Shown here: piece by piece, positions 1 through 23,264 of the stretch
Layout of the letters: every line of letters starts with the position of its first letter
Position numbering within the stretch: the stretch's first letter is position 1
Assembly: GCF_019097595.1 (NCBI RefSeq)
Contig: NC_080717.1
Span: 20,675,836 to 20,739,835 of the forward strand
Length of the DNA: 64,000 bases
DNA from: Hemibagrus wyckioides
Taxonomy: Eukaryota; Chordata; Actinopteri; Siluriformes; Bagridae
Direction: 5' to 3'
Made by a program: the position numbers and the translations under genes
The notes under the pieces: generated by a model
The model's database searches: none
Seen by the model: the letters and a program-made list of their open reading frames with translations, nothing else
Told to the model about the DNA's origin: nothing

Positions 1-857
1 TTTGACAAGATCATTGAATTTCATGATCATTTTTCTTAAGGTTGAAGTTGTTGAACTAGTTCCAAAGATAACAAGTCAACTCAAACTTGTTCCGGAGCAG
101 GTTTACTCTGGGTAAACAAATCATCTAGACACGAAATCATAGCCATCATGACGTAGAATGTGGACATGACATATAAAATCATGCTCTTTTGCAATCTATG
201 CACAGGAATCACTTCCTCATGCTCTTATTGCTATTATATTCTATCACTATTTACTAATTACTATTAACTATAATTCAGTGAGTACAGTTGTGCCTGCCAT
301 GTGGTTAATTTGTGAGCATTGTTTAAAGGATGAACTTAGTGTTAATGCTTAGAGTCTATTTGTCTCTTTCTATGCATAAAGATTCTTCATTTGGCAAGGG
401 GAAATCTTACCGAGACATAATGAGATACACTGCATCACATCACAATGGCATTAGAGTGACATTTTATTTAAGCACAATTCTATTAACTAGAGGACTTTCA
501 GAGAAATAGACAATCGGCTTAATTTATCATCTTGTTGCCGTATTAAACTATAATGGGCACATATATTATTGCATTGTGAGAATGAAATAATGAAAATCTC
601 TTTTTGCACCATTTTCATTAGTTAACGGTCATCTTCTTGTTTGGGTTCAAGTCTGCCTGATAAATCTGCCCTTTCCGGTCAACATACTGAGCTTAGAAGT
701 TCTCTCAGACATCTTAATCTGCTTCTACCAATCAAGATAATCTGGTGGAAGAACCTAATTAAATAACAATAGTAAATCTGATATACATCTATCCCCCATC
801 CGCTCTCCCCAAGCTGGATTATTTTTCAAAGAGAATGAATATAAACAGACCACATAC
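1..857. other. slc26a2 intron sequence (no exon seen)
   Basis: This AT-rich non-coding DNA follows the donor of the slc26a2 exon on the minus strand. I see no second coding exon, repeat or RNA gene. It is best read as the 5' part of the intron that leads to the large last exon of slc26a2 beyond the left edge. Confidence 0.6.
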
Positions 858-1439
858 TTGGTACACTCCTGCAGTGAAGGTCACAGTGGCCCCTATAACA
901 ATGGCGTAGCAGCTCCGGTCACATTGAGGAATCGTGCTGTTCTCCGGAATGGTGAAGTTTCCAGACTGATCGCCGAGATATCCAGCCAAGGCCAGCTCCC
1001 TGTCCACCACCTGGCCCACTAACAAGCACAGCACCCCGAAGATACCCACCGAAATGTGCCTGGATGTGCCAAGCAGAGTGTAGATAATGCTGGAAAAGAA
1101 CGACGTGTAGAGTCCATAAATGGGATCCTGGCCTGCCAGCAGTGAGTAGGCGATGGACTGGGGAACCAGCAGGATGCCTACAATCAGGCCTGACATCAAG
1201 TCACCCAGAATCCAGTCTTTGATCTGATATTTTGGCAGCCATTTTAAGATGGGTATAGAGTCTAGGAGAAGGTTTTTTGCTCGAGCAGGGCTGCAGACAC
1301 ATTGCTTTTTTAGTTTTTTTGTCAGTAGCACCCTCAGAGGCTGGTCGTTTCTCTCACATTCCTCCAAGATGAGTGGAGTCTGAAGTTCATTGTTAGATTC
1401 AGCTTCTGCCGCAACCTGGTCTGCCTCGGCACCCGACAT
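858..1439 (-). CDS. slc26a2: Sulfate/anion transporter Slc26a2, first coding exon (partial gene)
   Basis: This exon encodes the first 194 residues of a plasma-membrane SLC26 anion exchanger that imports sulfate for proteoglycan sulfation. The product starts MSGAEADQ, has a polar cytoplasmic head, then the family segment with WLPKY, the [10 protein letters not shown] membrane stretch, [13 protein letters not shown] and [18 protein letters not shown] loop follows with two N-glycosylation sequons (NFT, NST), then [16 protein letters not shown]. The acceptor lies at 1452-1453, 12 bases upstream of the ATG, so an upstream non-coding exon must exist; the open frame continues through it to an earlier Met inside the intron, which I reject as a start. 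The donor (gtatgt on the minus strand) follows the Gln codon, in phase 0 and at the same place as in human SLC26A2. The large second coding exon lies left of the window. The match is closer to SLC26A2 than to SLC26A1, by recall of the human protein. Confidence 0.93.
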
Positions 1440-1854
1440 CGTGAGCTCTCCCTTAGAGGAAAATACAAAGTTGGGTTTTATTAGTGTGATCACAAAGTGC
1501 TGTGTTAAATATCACAAAGACAAATTAAGTTGCAGTGCATGTCAACCTGTGGGAAATGGGATATGTGATATGGCCTTTTAATATGAAGCAAAGAATTTTA
1601 TCAAGAGCCAGGGTTTCAACAGGGCAGGTTAGGACAGTCAATATTTGCTACATGGCACCAAATTGTCTATCAAGCTTTATCTCAAAAAATGACGTAAAAT
1701 GAATTTGCAAAGCCTGAAACAGCCTTTAAAAACTAGATTTTTGTTTCTGTGACTAACAAATAAAAAGCAACAGTGTACGTGTGAGACCAGTCCTTCAAAA
1801 AATTGCTTACTTGAAAGGCGTTAAGTACAATTACCAACACTCCAACACCAGAGA

Positions 1855-2105
1855 ATAAACACTCACTGACCACTTTATTATGAGGACACTGCTCATTCAT
1901 TTCAGCAGATCTTCAGTTAAGGTTAATATTAGAACGGGGGAAAACTAGGATCTCAGTGACCTCTCAGGTTGTTGGTGACAGACGGATGACAGTTTCAGAA
2001 ACTGCTGATTATCTTAAGATTTGCACAGTCTCTAGAGTTTACACAGAACGGTGTGAAAAATTAAAACCATTCACTGAGCAGAAGTTCTACAGGAAGTGAT
2101 GCCTT
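1855..2105 (+). mobile_element. Tc1-like transposon 5' end remnant (family with CACTCACTGACCACTTTATTA end)
   Basis: The segment starts with the terminal motif CACTCACTGACCACTTTATT. It continues with a decayed leader and the region that in intact fish copies encodes the N-terminal helix-turn-helix of the transposase (here TTTCAGAAACTGCTGAT, then CTCTAGAGTTTACA). No open frame survives. The same family occurs inverted at about 60530-60862 and as a fragment at about 27412-27515. Family assignment is from memory of the widespread fish Tc1 consensus. Confidence 0.65.
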
Positions 2106-2202
2106 GCTTATGAGAGTGCTATATGTTATGCATTCTGAACTTCTCACTCTAGTTGTAAAAGATGGTTACTTATTTATTCTGCAATGCCTTTTACCCAAAA
2201 TA

Positions 2203-2388
2203 CACCGTGTTGCCAAAGGTTCTGGGACACCCCTCCAAATCATTGAATACTGGTGTTGTTTTTCAGGGGTTGAGCTTGACCTCTTAGTTCCAGCATTAAG
2301 AGTTCCTTTCACTGGAACTAAGGGGCCAGGCCCAACCCCTGAATCCAATGATTTGGAGGGATGTCCCAAAACTTTTGGCAATATAGTG
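2203..2388. mobile_element. Foldback MITE with long inverted arms (Tc1/mariner type)
   Basis: The two halves are inverted copies of each other. The left arm carries TGGGACACCCCTCCAAATCA and CAGGGGTTGAGCTTGACC; the right arm carries their complements, ending in TTTTGGCAATATAGTG. The arms run about 90 bases with a short centre near 2300. The left end abuts a TA, as expected for Tc1/mariner insertion; on the right the TA appears mutated to CA. No coding capacity. Confidence 0.75.
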
Positions 2389-3360
2389 CATCTTCAAAAC
2401 TGGACCACAATTGAATCCAATCACAGTGACGAAAAACTGAGACAGTGATGGTTTTGATTAAGGGTCTAACTGTGATACTGCTGGAATTTAAACTCGATCT
2501 TGTGTTCAGTAACTCAGAACCATAACCACTCAACTATTCTTGTTCTTAATAAAGCAAACAATAACACTGCATGCAGGAATTACCAAGCAGTCAAGTCCAT
2601 AATGAGAGTAATCATGAACTAATCATCACTAATCACAAATCTATCACTCGAGTAAGCTCACACAAAGTTCTCACAGATTCCAACAGTTCCACTCCCTTAG
2701 AAAACAAACCACCCTCTGTGTAAATGATGTGGGACACGGCTACATGGAAGATTTCCCTTTGCATCATGTCTACATTTTATTTAAACAGAGATGTACAGCA
2801 AATTCATGTGTGTGTGATCTAAACTTTCTCTACATCATCACAAATAGATAGACGTTATCAGGGTTACCATATCAGAGGTCTAGGCTGACTAGGCATACAT
2901 TTCTGCATCTGATATTGTATTACAAATAACTGTAGATGTACAGGAATCTTAACTAATATAAAAGAAGTAACAGCTCACAACTACTGACTGTTATCAGACA
3001 TTTATCTGTCATGGCATGAGAAAATTACAAAGTGATTAAATAGATAAAGAGCTAAAGGATTTATTAATAAATTCATTGAACTTCGTTCTGCTGTATGGAA
3101 TTAGATCCAAAACTCTGGGGTTGACTCTTTTTAATGCCTGAAATCAGGTCATCAACTGTTTTGGGAATTTTGTTTTATTCAGTAAACACAATCCAACACA
3201 CAGGCTCCATTTTAGTGGTTTCGGTGAACCCTAACCGTTCATTTTAGGTCCTTGTATCTTTTTCGAAATCAGTCAGATCATTACAAAAACTAAGGCTAGC
3301 CAAAAGTCTTCAATAAGCCAAATCCCCAAGTGACACTATGTAGGTTATAGTGCATAAATA

Positions 3361-3911
3361 CACCGATCAGACGTAACATTATGAGCAGTGAGAGGTGAAG
3401 TGAATAACACTGATGATCTCCTCATCATGGCACCTGTTAGTGGGTGGGATATATTAGGGAGCAAGTGAACATTTTGTCCTCAAAGTTGATGTGTTAGAAG
3501 CAGGAAAAAGGGGCAAGTGTAAGGATTTGAGCGAGTTTGACAAGGACCAAATTGTGATAACTAGACGACTGGATCAGAGCATCTCCAAAACTGCAGCTCT
3601 TGTGGGGTGTTCCCGGTCTGCAGTGGTCACTACCTATCAAAAGTGGTCCAAGGAAGGAACAGTGGTGAACCAGCGACAGGGTCATGGACCGCCAAGGCTC
3701 ATTGATTCGCATGGGGAGCGAAGACTGACCCGTGTGATCCGATCCAACAGACGAGCTACTGTTGCTCAAATTGCTGAAGAAGTTACTGCTGGTTCTGATA
3801 GAAAGTTGTCAGAATACAAAATGCATCGCAGTTTGTAGTGTTCTGGCAGCAAAAGGGGTGACCACCACAACACAATTAAGCAGGTGGTCATAATGTTAAG
3901 CCTGATCGGTG
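3361..3911 (+). mobile_element. Internally deleted Tc1-like transposon with TIRs and TA target duplication
   Basis: The element starts CACCGATCAG and ends CTGATCGGTG, an inverted terminal repeat about 28 bases long, and is flanked by TA on both sides (3359-3360 and 3912-3913). An open frame at 3491-3838 encodes about 115 residues of the N-terminal DNA-binding half of a Tc1 transposase. It shows the paired-like helix-turn-helix ([17 protein letters not shown]) and then GHGPPRLI and [18 protein letters not shown]. The catalytic DDE half is missing: the frame runs straight into the 3' terminal segment, so the copy cannot transpose by itself. It lies upstream of both slc26a2 and pde6a. A second copy is at 10012-10507. 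Confidence 0.9.
3491..3838 (+). pseudogene. Truncated Tc1-like transposase (helix-turn-helix half only)
   Basis: This open frame of 115 codons holds the DNA-binding part of a Tc1/mariner transposase: a start MLEAGKRGK, a first helix-turn-helix around residues 15-50, a basic linker and the beginning of the second DNA-binding subdomain (about residues 70-105). The last ten or so residues are out-of-family sequence created by the internal deletion. No catalytic Asp, Asp or Glu can be present. It is a relic, although the surviving part has no stop or frameshift. Confidence 0.85.
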
Positions 3912-4289
3912 TATATCTCATAGGTGGAAAGGTTAAGTGTACTCTTAATGATGCAACACCTTATCTCTTTCCAAATCTGTAATCATAATGCACACGCGCT
4001 CACAGTCGAGCCACGATTATGTAACTAACACCAGGAGTCACAAAAATAGTTGCGTTCATGTTGAAGTAAGTTTAAAAGATCATAATAACACACGTCGACT
4101 TTAATAAGTTTTGGAAACTACGTGTATGTTAGGAAAGTGCCACGCCGGCACTGGATGAATGGGCCATTGATGAAAAGTTTGCAACGTGTAACTTTCAGGA
4201 CTCACAACAACCCGAACACAACACAAACATTAAAGTTTAATCAGTTACCTACCTCGTAAAGTTCACACACTCATGCATATCTTATCATG

Positions 4290-4440
4290 ACCACCGGATG
4301 ACGTGCTTCATCTCTCCAGACCGTACAGAGAAACAGCGACAGACTTGAACGACGAGATCTGAAGCCCTTCACGGAACACCGGAGTCACGTGGCCTACTTC
4401 TGACACAACACGTGTCACGTGAACCGATATATAACCCGGA
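4290..4440. promoter_or_regulatory. Cluster of three CACGTG E-boxes with an ATF-like site and a TATA-like box
   Basis: CACGTG occurs at 4386-4391, 4409-4414 and 4416-4421, the last two separated by one base. TGACGTG occurs at 4299-4305 and TATATAA at 4428-4434. The spacing (E-boxes, then TATA) would suit plus-strand initiation near 4460, but the only known upstream need here is a 5' non-coding exon for slc26a2 on the other strand. The motifs are seen directly; the promoter role is inferred. Confidence 0.4.
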
Positions 4441-4611
4441 TGTCGAGCCGTGCGCTCTCAACAAGCATACTGTATTTACAAACTAGTCAAAGAGTGCGTT
4501 ACACTATTGTTTAGTTATTATATTTACTAGAGAAGAATGCGGTTATAAACTTTAGACCACATTATAAGCGTTTTATTCGGGAAACGTAATCACCGACAAT
4601 ACAGAGATGAT

Positions 4612-5320
4612 AATTGTTTTTTTACTTTTACTAACTACTACTACTAACTACCACTAACTACTACTATTACTCGTAGTACAGTAGTAGAAGTAGTAGTATC
4701 ATCAATAATTAATAATAACAATAATAATAATAAATTATAACAACTACTACTACTACTACTATTATTAGTAGTAGTAGTGGTAGTAACAACAGCAACAATG
4801 AATATTAACAATAATAATAATAATAATAAAAAACAACAACAACTACTACTACTACAAGAAAAGTATAGGAATAGAAAAATACGAAGAATAAAAACTATCA
4901 TAGTAGAAATTAAAGACATGATAAATTATGAAAAACACCAATAGTTATGTAAAGCCAATCGTGTATCGGATATACATCTACAAATATATATGTATATAAA
5001 AATATATTAAATATATGTATAAAAAATAAAAGTATGTATATAATATAAACATAAATAATAATAATAATAATAATAATAATACAATATAATATAATAATAT
5101 ATATAATATAATATGATAATGTAATCTAATATAATATTTATAAAAATATATAAATAATGTATATGTATAAACATCTATAATATAAAGTATATAGTATATA
5201 CATGTATGTAGATAAAAAAAAAAAGACAAATATAAATATAAATGACAATAAATAATATGGTATGTGCAATGTGCATACATAAGATGAATATATATATAAT
5301 GGAAAATATAAATGTCCAAT
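4612..5320. repeat. Low-complexity block: ACT/AGT trinucleotides, then AT-rich simple repeats
   Basis: From 4620 to about 4900 the sequence is built of ACT, AGT, AAC and AAT triplets; from about 4970 to 5310 it is an A/T run with TATA, AATA and ATAT units, including (AAT)n near 5053-5080. The open frames here (poly-Leu/Ser, Tyr/Ile-rich) reflect the repeats and are not genes. Confidence 0.85.
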
Positions 5321-5724
5321 TTTAACCGGAATAACGATATCTATTGTACAAATACCAATTGTAACAGTAAAGTGTCGGTGCAGTATGCACACAAAGATGT
5401 GCAGTGAGTGTGGTTATTGTGTGTGCAGAGTAGTGCAGAGTATGCAAGTAGTGCAATTAATAGTAATGGTAGCCTTACTGCTCTATATGACAGACAGAAA
5501 CGCAGACAGTTTCAAGTGGTATTCTGATGTCTCGGTATGTGGTGTCAAGTATTAATGTGAAGGTCAAACACATTTCTGTAAATAGGTCTCACACAGATAC
5601 AGCATTCAAGTATACAGAATGCTGATCCTCAAGTAAAAGTAAAAAGATTTTCACTTGAAGTGCAATTACACAAGTGGATCGAGTTAGTTTCCTGTTTCAC
5701 TTTGCTGAATCCTTCTATGAGCAC

Positions 5725-6880
5725 GTGTGTTATGTCCAAAAGTATGTAGACACCTAAAAATCACACCCATGTGTGGGTCTTCCCCAAACTGTTGCCACAG
5801 ATTTGGAAGCACAGAACTGTATAGGATGTCTCTGTATGCTGGAACATTAAATTGCCCTTCACTAGAGGCGTAAACTAAGAGGCCTAACATGACATTGCTA
5901 AGGGGCATCTCGAGACACATCTTGGAGGACGTGCCCCAGTAATGATCTGCTGTGGCCCAGTAAAATAAAATCAGTTGTTCAAGTCCAAAATTCATTAAAG
6001 CACCACTACTTTTACCTACAATACCACTTGAAAGCAAGCTCTGAGGCACGCTCGTTGTGGTCCAATTAACATAGTGACCATGTGAACTGTGCGTGTTCTA
6101 ACTGGAACAGTCAGTGCATCCGTATGTGTTAGGAAAGAAGAGGTACAGTAATAGGCTAATAGGAAAGTTTTAAAATAATAAGACAAACTATTTTTACTCA
6201 GATTGTATTGCTGATTCCTGTAGATGGATATCCAAAAGTTCAAGCAGAGGTAGAAAATCAGAGGCAAGATGAGAGTGAGAGAGGTAAGACATCAAGTTAC
6301 TAGTAGGGAAGCAAGCTATGAAGCTACCATAAGTTTGTTTATCCTGTGACTGGTTGCAAAACATGGCTAGGGTCTCCCCTTAACTTTGACACCTGTGGGG
6401 TCATTCAAGGAAACAGATATGGGAGTTTTGCAAATGATTTCGCTACCCCATTCTAGGTACATGAAATTTCTGCCTAGCAATGCCCCTGGACATTCCCCAA
6501 GCATGACAGTGCCCCAGTACACAAAGTGAGGTCCATGTAGACATGGTTTGACAAGCTTAAGAATAGAAGAACTTGAATGGCCTGCACAGAGCCCCAACCT
6601 TACTCACTGAACACATTTGGGATGAACAGGAATGCAGACTGCACCCCAGGCTTTCTTGCTTGACATCAGTGCCCAACTTTACTAATGCTCTCGTAGTTGA
6701 ATGAGCAAATCCCCACAGATATGCGCCAAAATCTAGTGTAAAACCTTCCCAGAAGAATGTAGGTTATTAAAACAGGGAAAGGGGATTGGGTGGGGATTGA
6801 GGTGCTAAATCCAGAATGAGACGTTCAAAAAGCAATTATTGGTGTGATGTGTCTACAAACTTTCAACCATATAGTGTATA
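5725..6880 (+). mobile_element. Degenerate Tc1-like transposon (decayed DDE transposase)
   Basis: The left end is recognisable near 5730 (TCCAAAAGTATGTAGACACC, then CTTCCCCAAACTGTTGCCAC) and the right end near 6843-6880 (inverted CTACAAACTTTCAACCATAT, then AGTGTAT). Between them, 6500-6740 still resembles the C-terminal DDE part of a Tc1 transposase. CATGACAGTGCCCCAGTACA corresponds to the HDNAPVH-type motif, and GGCCTGCACAGAGCCCCAAC plus CATTTGGGATGAAC to the SPDLNP..HLWD region. Frameshifts and stops are frequent, and about 400 bases in the middle do not match the family. A shorter copy lies at 62907-63330. Confidence 0.7.
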
Positions 6881-6889
6881 TGAACTGGC

Positions 6890-7100
6890 CATGTAAATAA
6901 TCCTAATTATAATTGGATGGAAGATTAGGAGCCTGCACACCTCTTTAAAAGCAATCCACATAATCCTAATTAGTTCTGCCCACATCGCTAGTGTAGAAGA
7001 CATCACACACCACTGTTGAGTGTGTGCAGACCAGTTACAGTCCTACAGGACAGTCTCAAAGGATATATAGAGTTTTTTTCTCCCCAATTAAGGCAGCTAT
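6890..7100 (+). promoter_or_regulatory. Probable pde6a photoreceptor promoter with CRX/OTX and homeobox sites
   Basis: Two identical 12-base motifs, TAATCCTAATTA, lie at 6898-6909 and 6961-6972, 63 bases apart. Each joins a CRX/OTX core (TAATCC) to a paired-type homeodomain core (TAATTA). A third CRX-like core in reverse orientation (AGATTA) is at 6922-6927. A TATA-like stretch is at 7064-7069, only about 30 bases before the ATG, so its use would leave a very short leader. CRX control of rod genes is established; its action here is inferred from position and motif density. Confidence 0.55.
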
Positions 7101-20575
<13,475 letters not shown>

Positions 20576-20815
20576 GTCTTCAGAGAACAGAAATTTTCCA
20601 ACCACATATCTATATAGATTTTTTTTCACATTTAATAATTTAGAGGATTAGTGATACCAAAACAACTACTTAATATCAGTCATGTAGCCAGAAATGAGTA
20701 CATATACATGATAAAAATCACTGTGTGATCTGTACAGTCTGTGAATTGCCAGGTCTATTCTCTTTTCTTCTCACTGTAGAACCTGGTAATAAAATGTGAT
20801 TACACAAACTAAGTG
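20576..20815 (+). other. pde6a 3' UTR with polyadenylation signal
   Basis: Non-coding sequence after the stop codon. AATAAA is at 20788-20793, about 210 bases after the stop; a later AATAAA at 21178-21183 is an alternative. Confidence 0.6.
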
Positions 20816-21199
20816 ATGAGTTTGTTCAATGTTTGGGTGATTAAATGAGGACGAATTGTAATGATTACATCAATTGACTTTTTATGAACGTTTTTAGAGC
20901 ACAATTACAGCGCAAAGCATTTGGAAATGTCATAGAATATATCAGGGTGCTTTAATATCCCCCTTTCCCTTTCCTCCCACCCCACTGGGGATTTTATTAG
21001 ATCATGAACAGTAATGATAATACATTGACACGTGTGTAGAGTTTAAATGATTATTTAGAGCACTGTTGAAATTCCATGCAGTTTCATACCTGTATCTTTC
21101 ATTTAATTTTCTACTACCCTTCTGTTCAACCACATTATGTACAGTCAGGGGAAAAAAAAAAACCTGACAGTGCTAAAAATAAACATAGCAAAGCTAATA

Positions 21200-21560
21200 A
21201 CTGTTTTACATGTTGTGACTGAGCCGTGCTTCTCTCCGCCTAGAGGATGCTGCACACTCGGCTGAGCTCTTGTGCGTGCTAACCGTCCCACAGGGAGCGA
21301 GCATAATGATCTAACACACGGCAGGATGATGCCCGCAGGGGATGGCGTAATTGAGCAGGGAGGCGAGTGAGCTGATTGGCAGATTAGGAGCTGGCGAATG
21401 AGGGGGGCTTTAGCTACAGTGCTGACGTCATCCCAGACGCACGGTTAAGGTACGTCAGCATTATCTGACGTAATGTGTACTGTCCTTGGATTTCACAGCT
21501 GCGGGAAGGGATATCTATGTGTTCTAAAGGCTGCTGTCAAGATGTTTACGTGCACACACA
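21200..21560. promoter_or_regulatory. GC-richer island with CRE sites between convergent pde6a and ppargc1b
   Basis: This stretch stands out from its AT-rich surroundings. It contains a perfect palindromic CRE, TGACGTCA, at 21423-21430, then TACGTCAG at 21451-21458 and its exact inverse CTGACGTA at 21465-21472, six bases apart. No open frame or splice pattern fits a gene. It may be an enhancer or the promoter of a non-coding RNA. Confidence 0.4.
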
Positions 21561-21986
21561 CACACAGTTGAGGCAGAAAGCAGCATCAAACAAGCACGAA
21601 ACCGCCACCAGCAGCATCATCAAGATGCTGCATTAACCGTAAAGGGTCTTGTCTTCTTCCTTCCCATCTGAGACTTTGCCTGGTTACAGAATCTTCACTA
21701 GCCAATCGTGCACCTAATGCTGGCACAGTGTGTACCTCAGCCATAACAGGGATTCAGCACCCTCCTCTCCCGAGCTCCACTCCAACCCGCACTGCTCATT
21801 CCAGGAATAATCTCACAGTGCTAACAGTGCTTTATGTGGAGGGTAATTCAGCCCACAACACATTAATCCTTGTCAAGCTTATTTCCCAGCAAAGAAGTGG
21901 AGCATAACACAAATAAACAATCAAACACTGTGCCACATGCATTAACAGACAGCACACATTGTCAGTGTTCATTAGGACTTTTTTTT

Positions 21987-22052
21987 TTTATTGTCTGGAG
22001 CCAAATCAATGAATATATGTATGTTGTTTTTATTTTTGTGTTTGTTTTTTTT

Positions 22053-22091
<39 letters not shown>

Positions 22092-22332
22092 GTATATGAG
22101 GATCAGTTTCTACAGTTTAATAATGTAAACAATCTCAGAAGAGAAATGTATTCAGTTTAAAAGGAAGCCATCATCTTTTTTTTTTTCCAACTATTTACAT
22201 GAATTAAAATATAATTTATAACATCAGATAATTTCCACCGTATAGATAATCTGTGAAACTAGATTTCAACAATTCAAAAATACTGAAATGCATTTGTCTC
22301 CATTCTCAAGACATATGAAACCACACAATACA

Positions 22333-22368
<36 letters not shown>

Positions 22369-23229
22369 AAAACGAAACACCATTAAAAGACATTCAAGCT
22401 AAGTGGCATATAAATAAAAAAAAATAAAATAAAAACAAAAACAAACAAACAAAAAAAAAAAACCTCATAATAAACCAATATATGTAAAAATATAAAATCT
22501 TACTAGAAGTATTTACCATATTCCAAAAAACAACATTAAAAAAAAGGAAAATCATAGTGAGTTTGATAGTCATTAGATGTAAAGACAAAAGAAAAAATTC
22601 AATAGAAATGAAACAACAAAGAAATCAATGTATGCCCTTTGATGCTGATTTCGTTTCCACCAAACACATGATACTGAAGCAGCAAGACTACAACCATCAC
22701 TGGCTTCATGGATTCATAAAGATCTGTTCGCTGAGGCTTCGGCACCAAATATACACAAAAAACGGGATATTTATGATCATGATGTAGAGTACAGAAATAT
22801 TTTTGATCAAATAATCGGTTGGCAGATATTTTCCAATATTGCGATATTTTCTGACCGAGGATGTGACATGGTGATAAAGTGTCTTCTTTCCTTACACTTC
22901 TTACTGTAGCAATGAAAATACAACCGCACTCACACACTTGCTCTCACACACACGAGGGCCGAGAAGGCCGGCCGTCAACATTCACACATGAGACGGTGTG
23001 GTACTGCGCTTTTCCTATACACACACATTAAGTATACTTTTTGGTCAAATAGTGATTGCTAAAATGGAGATGTATTGCATTTAAAGAGGGTTCCCTTTGG
23101 GAGGTCTTTTCCCTTACATTTGGATTATCTCAGTCTGTACATTCTAAATTGACACCGTACGTTGAAATGTATTGAAGTGCTTTCAAACGCTGAATAAATG
23201 GTCAAAATTCTATAAGAAATTATATCTTC

Positions 23230-23264
<35 letters not shown>

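Noticed and set aside
1440..1493. N-terminal extension of Slc26a2 starting MITLIKPNF
   Set aside because: These codons lie across a clear 3' splice site; the MSGAEADQ start within the exon fits the family.
4644..5319. Open frames rich in Leu/Ser or Tyr/Ile
   Set aside because: They are translations of trinucleotide and AT-rich simple repeats with no family resemblance.
7064..7069. TATA box for pde6a
   Set aside because: It would place the transcription start almost at the ATG; recorded only as a TATA-like stretch in the promoter entry.
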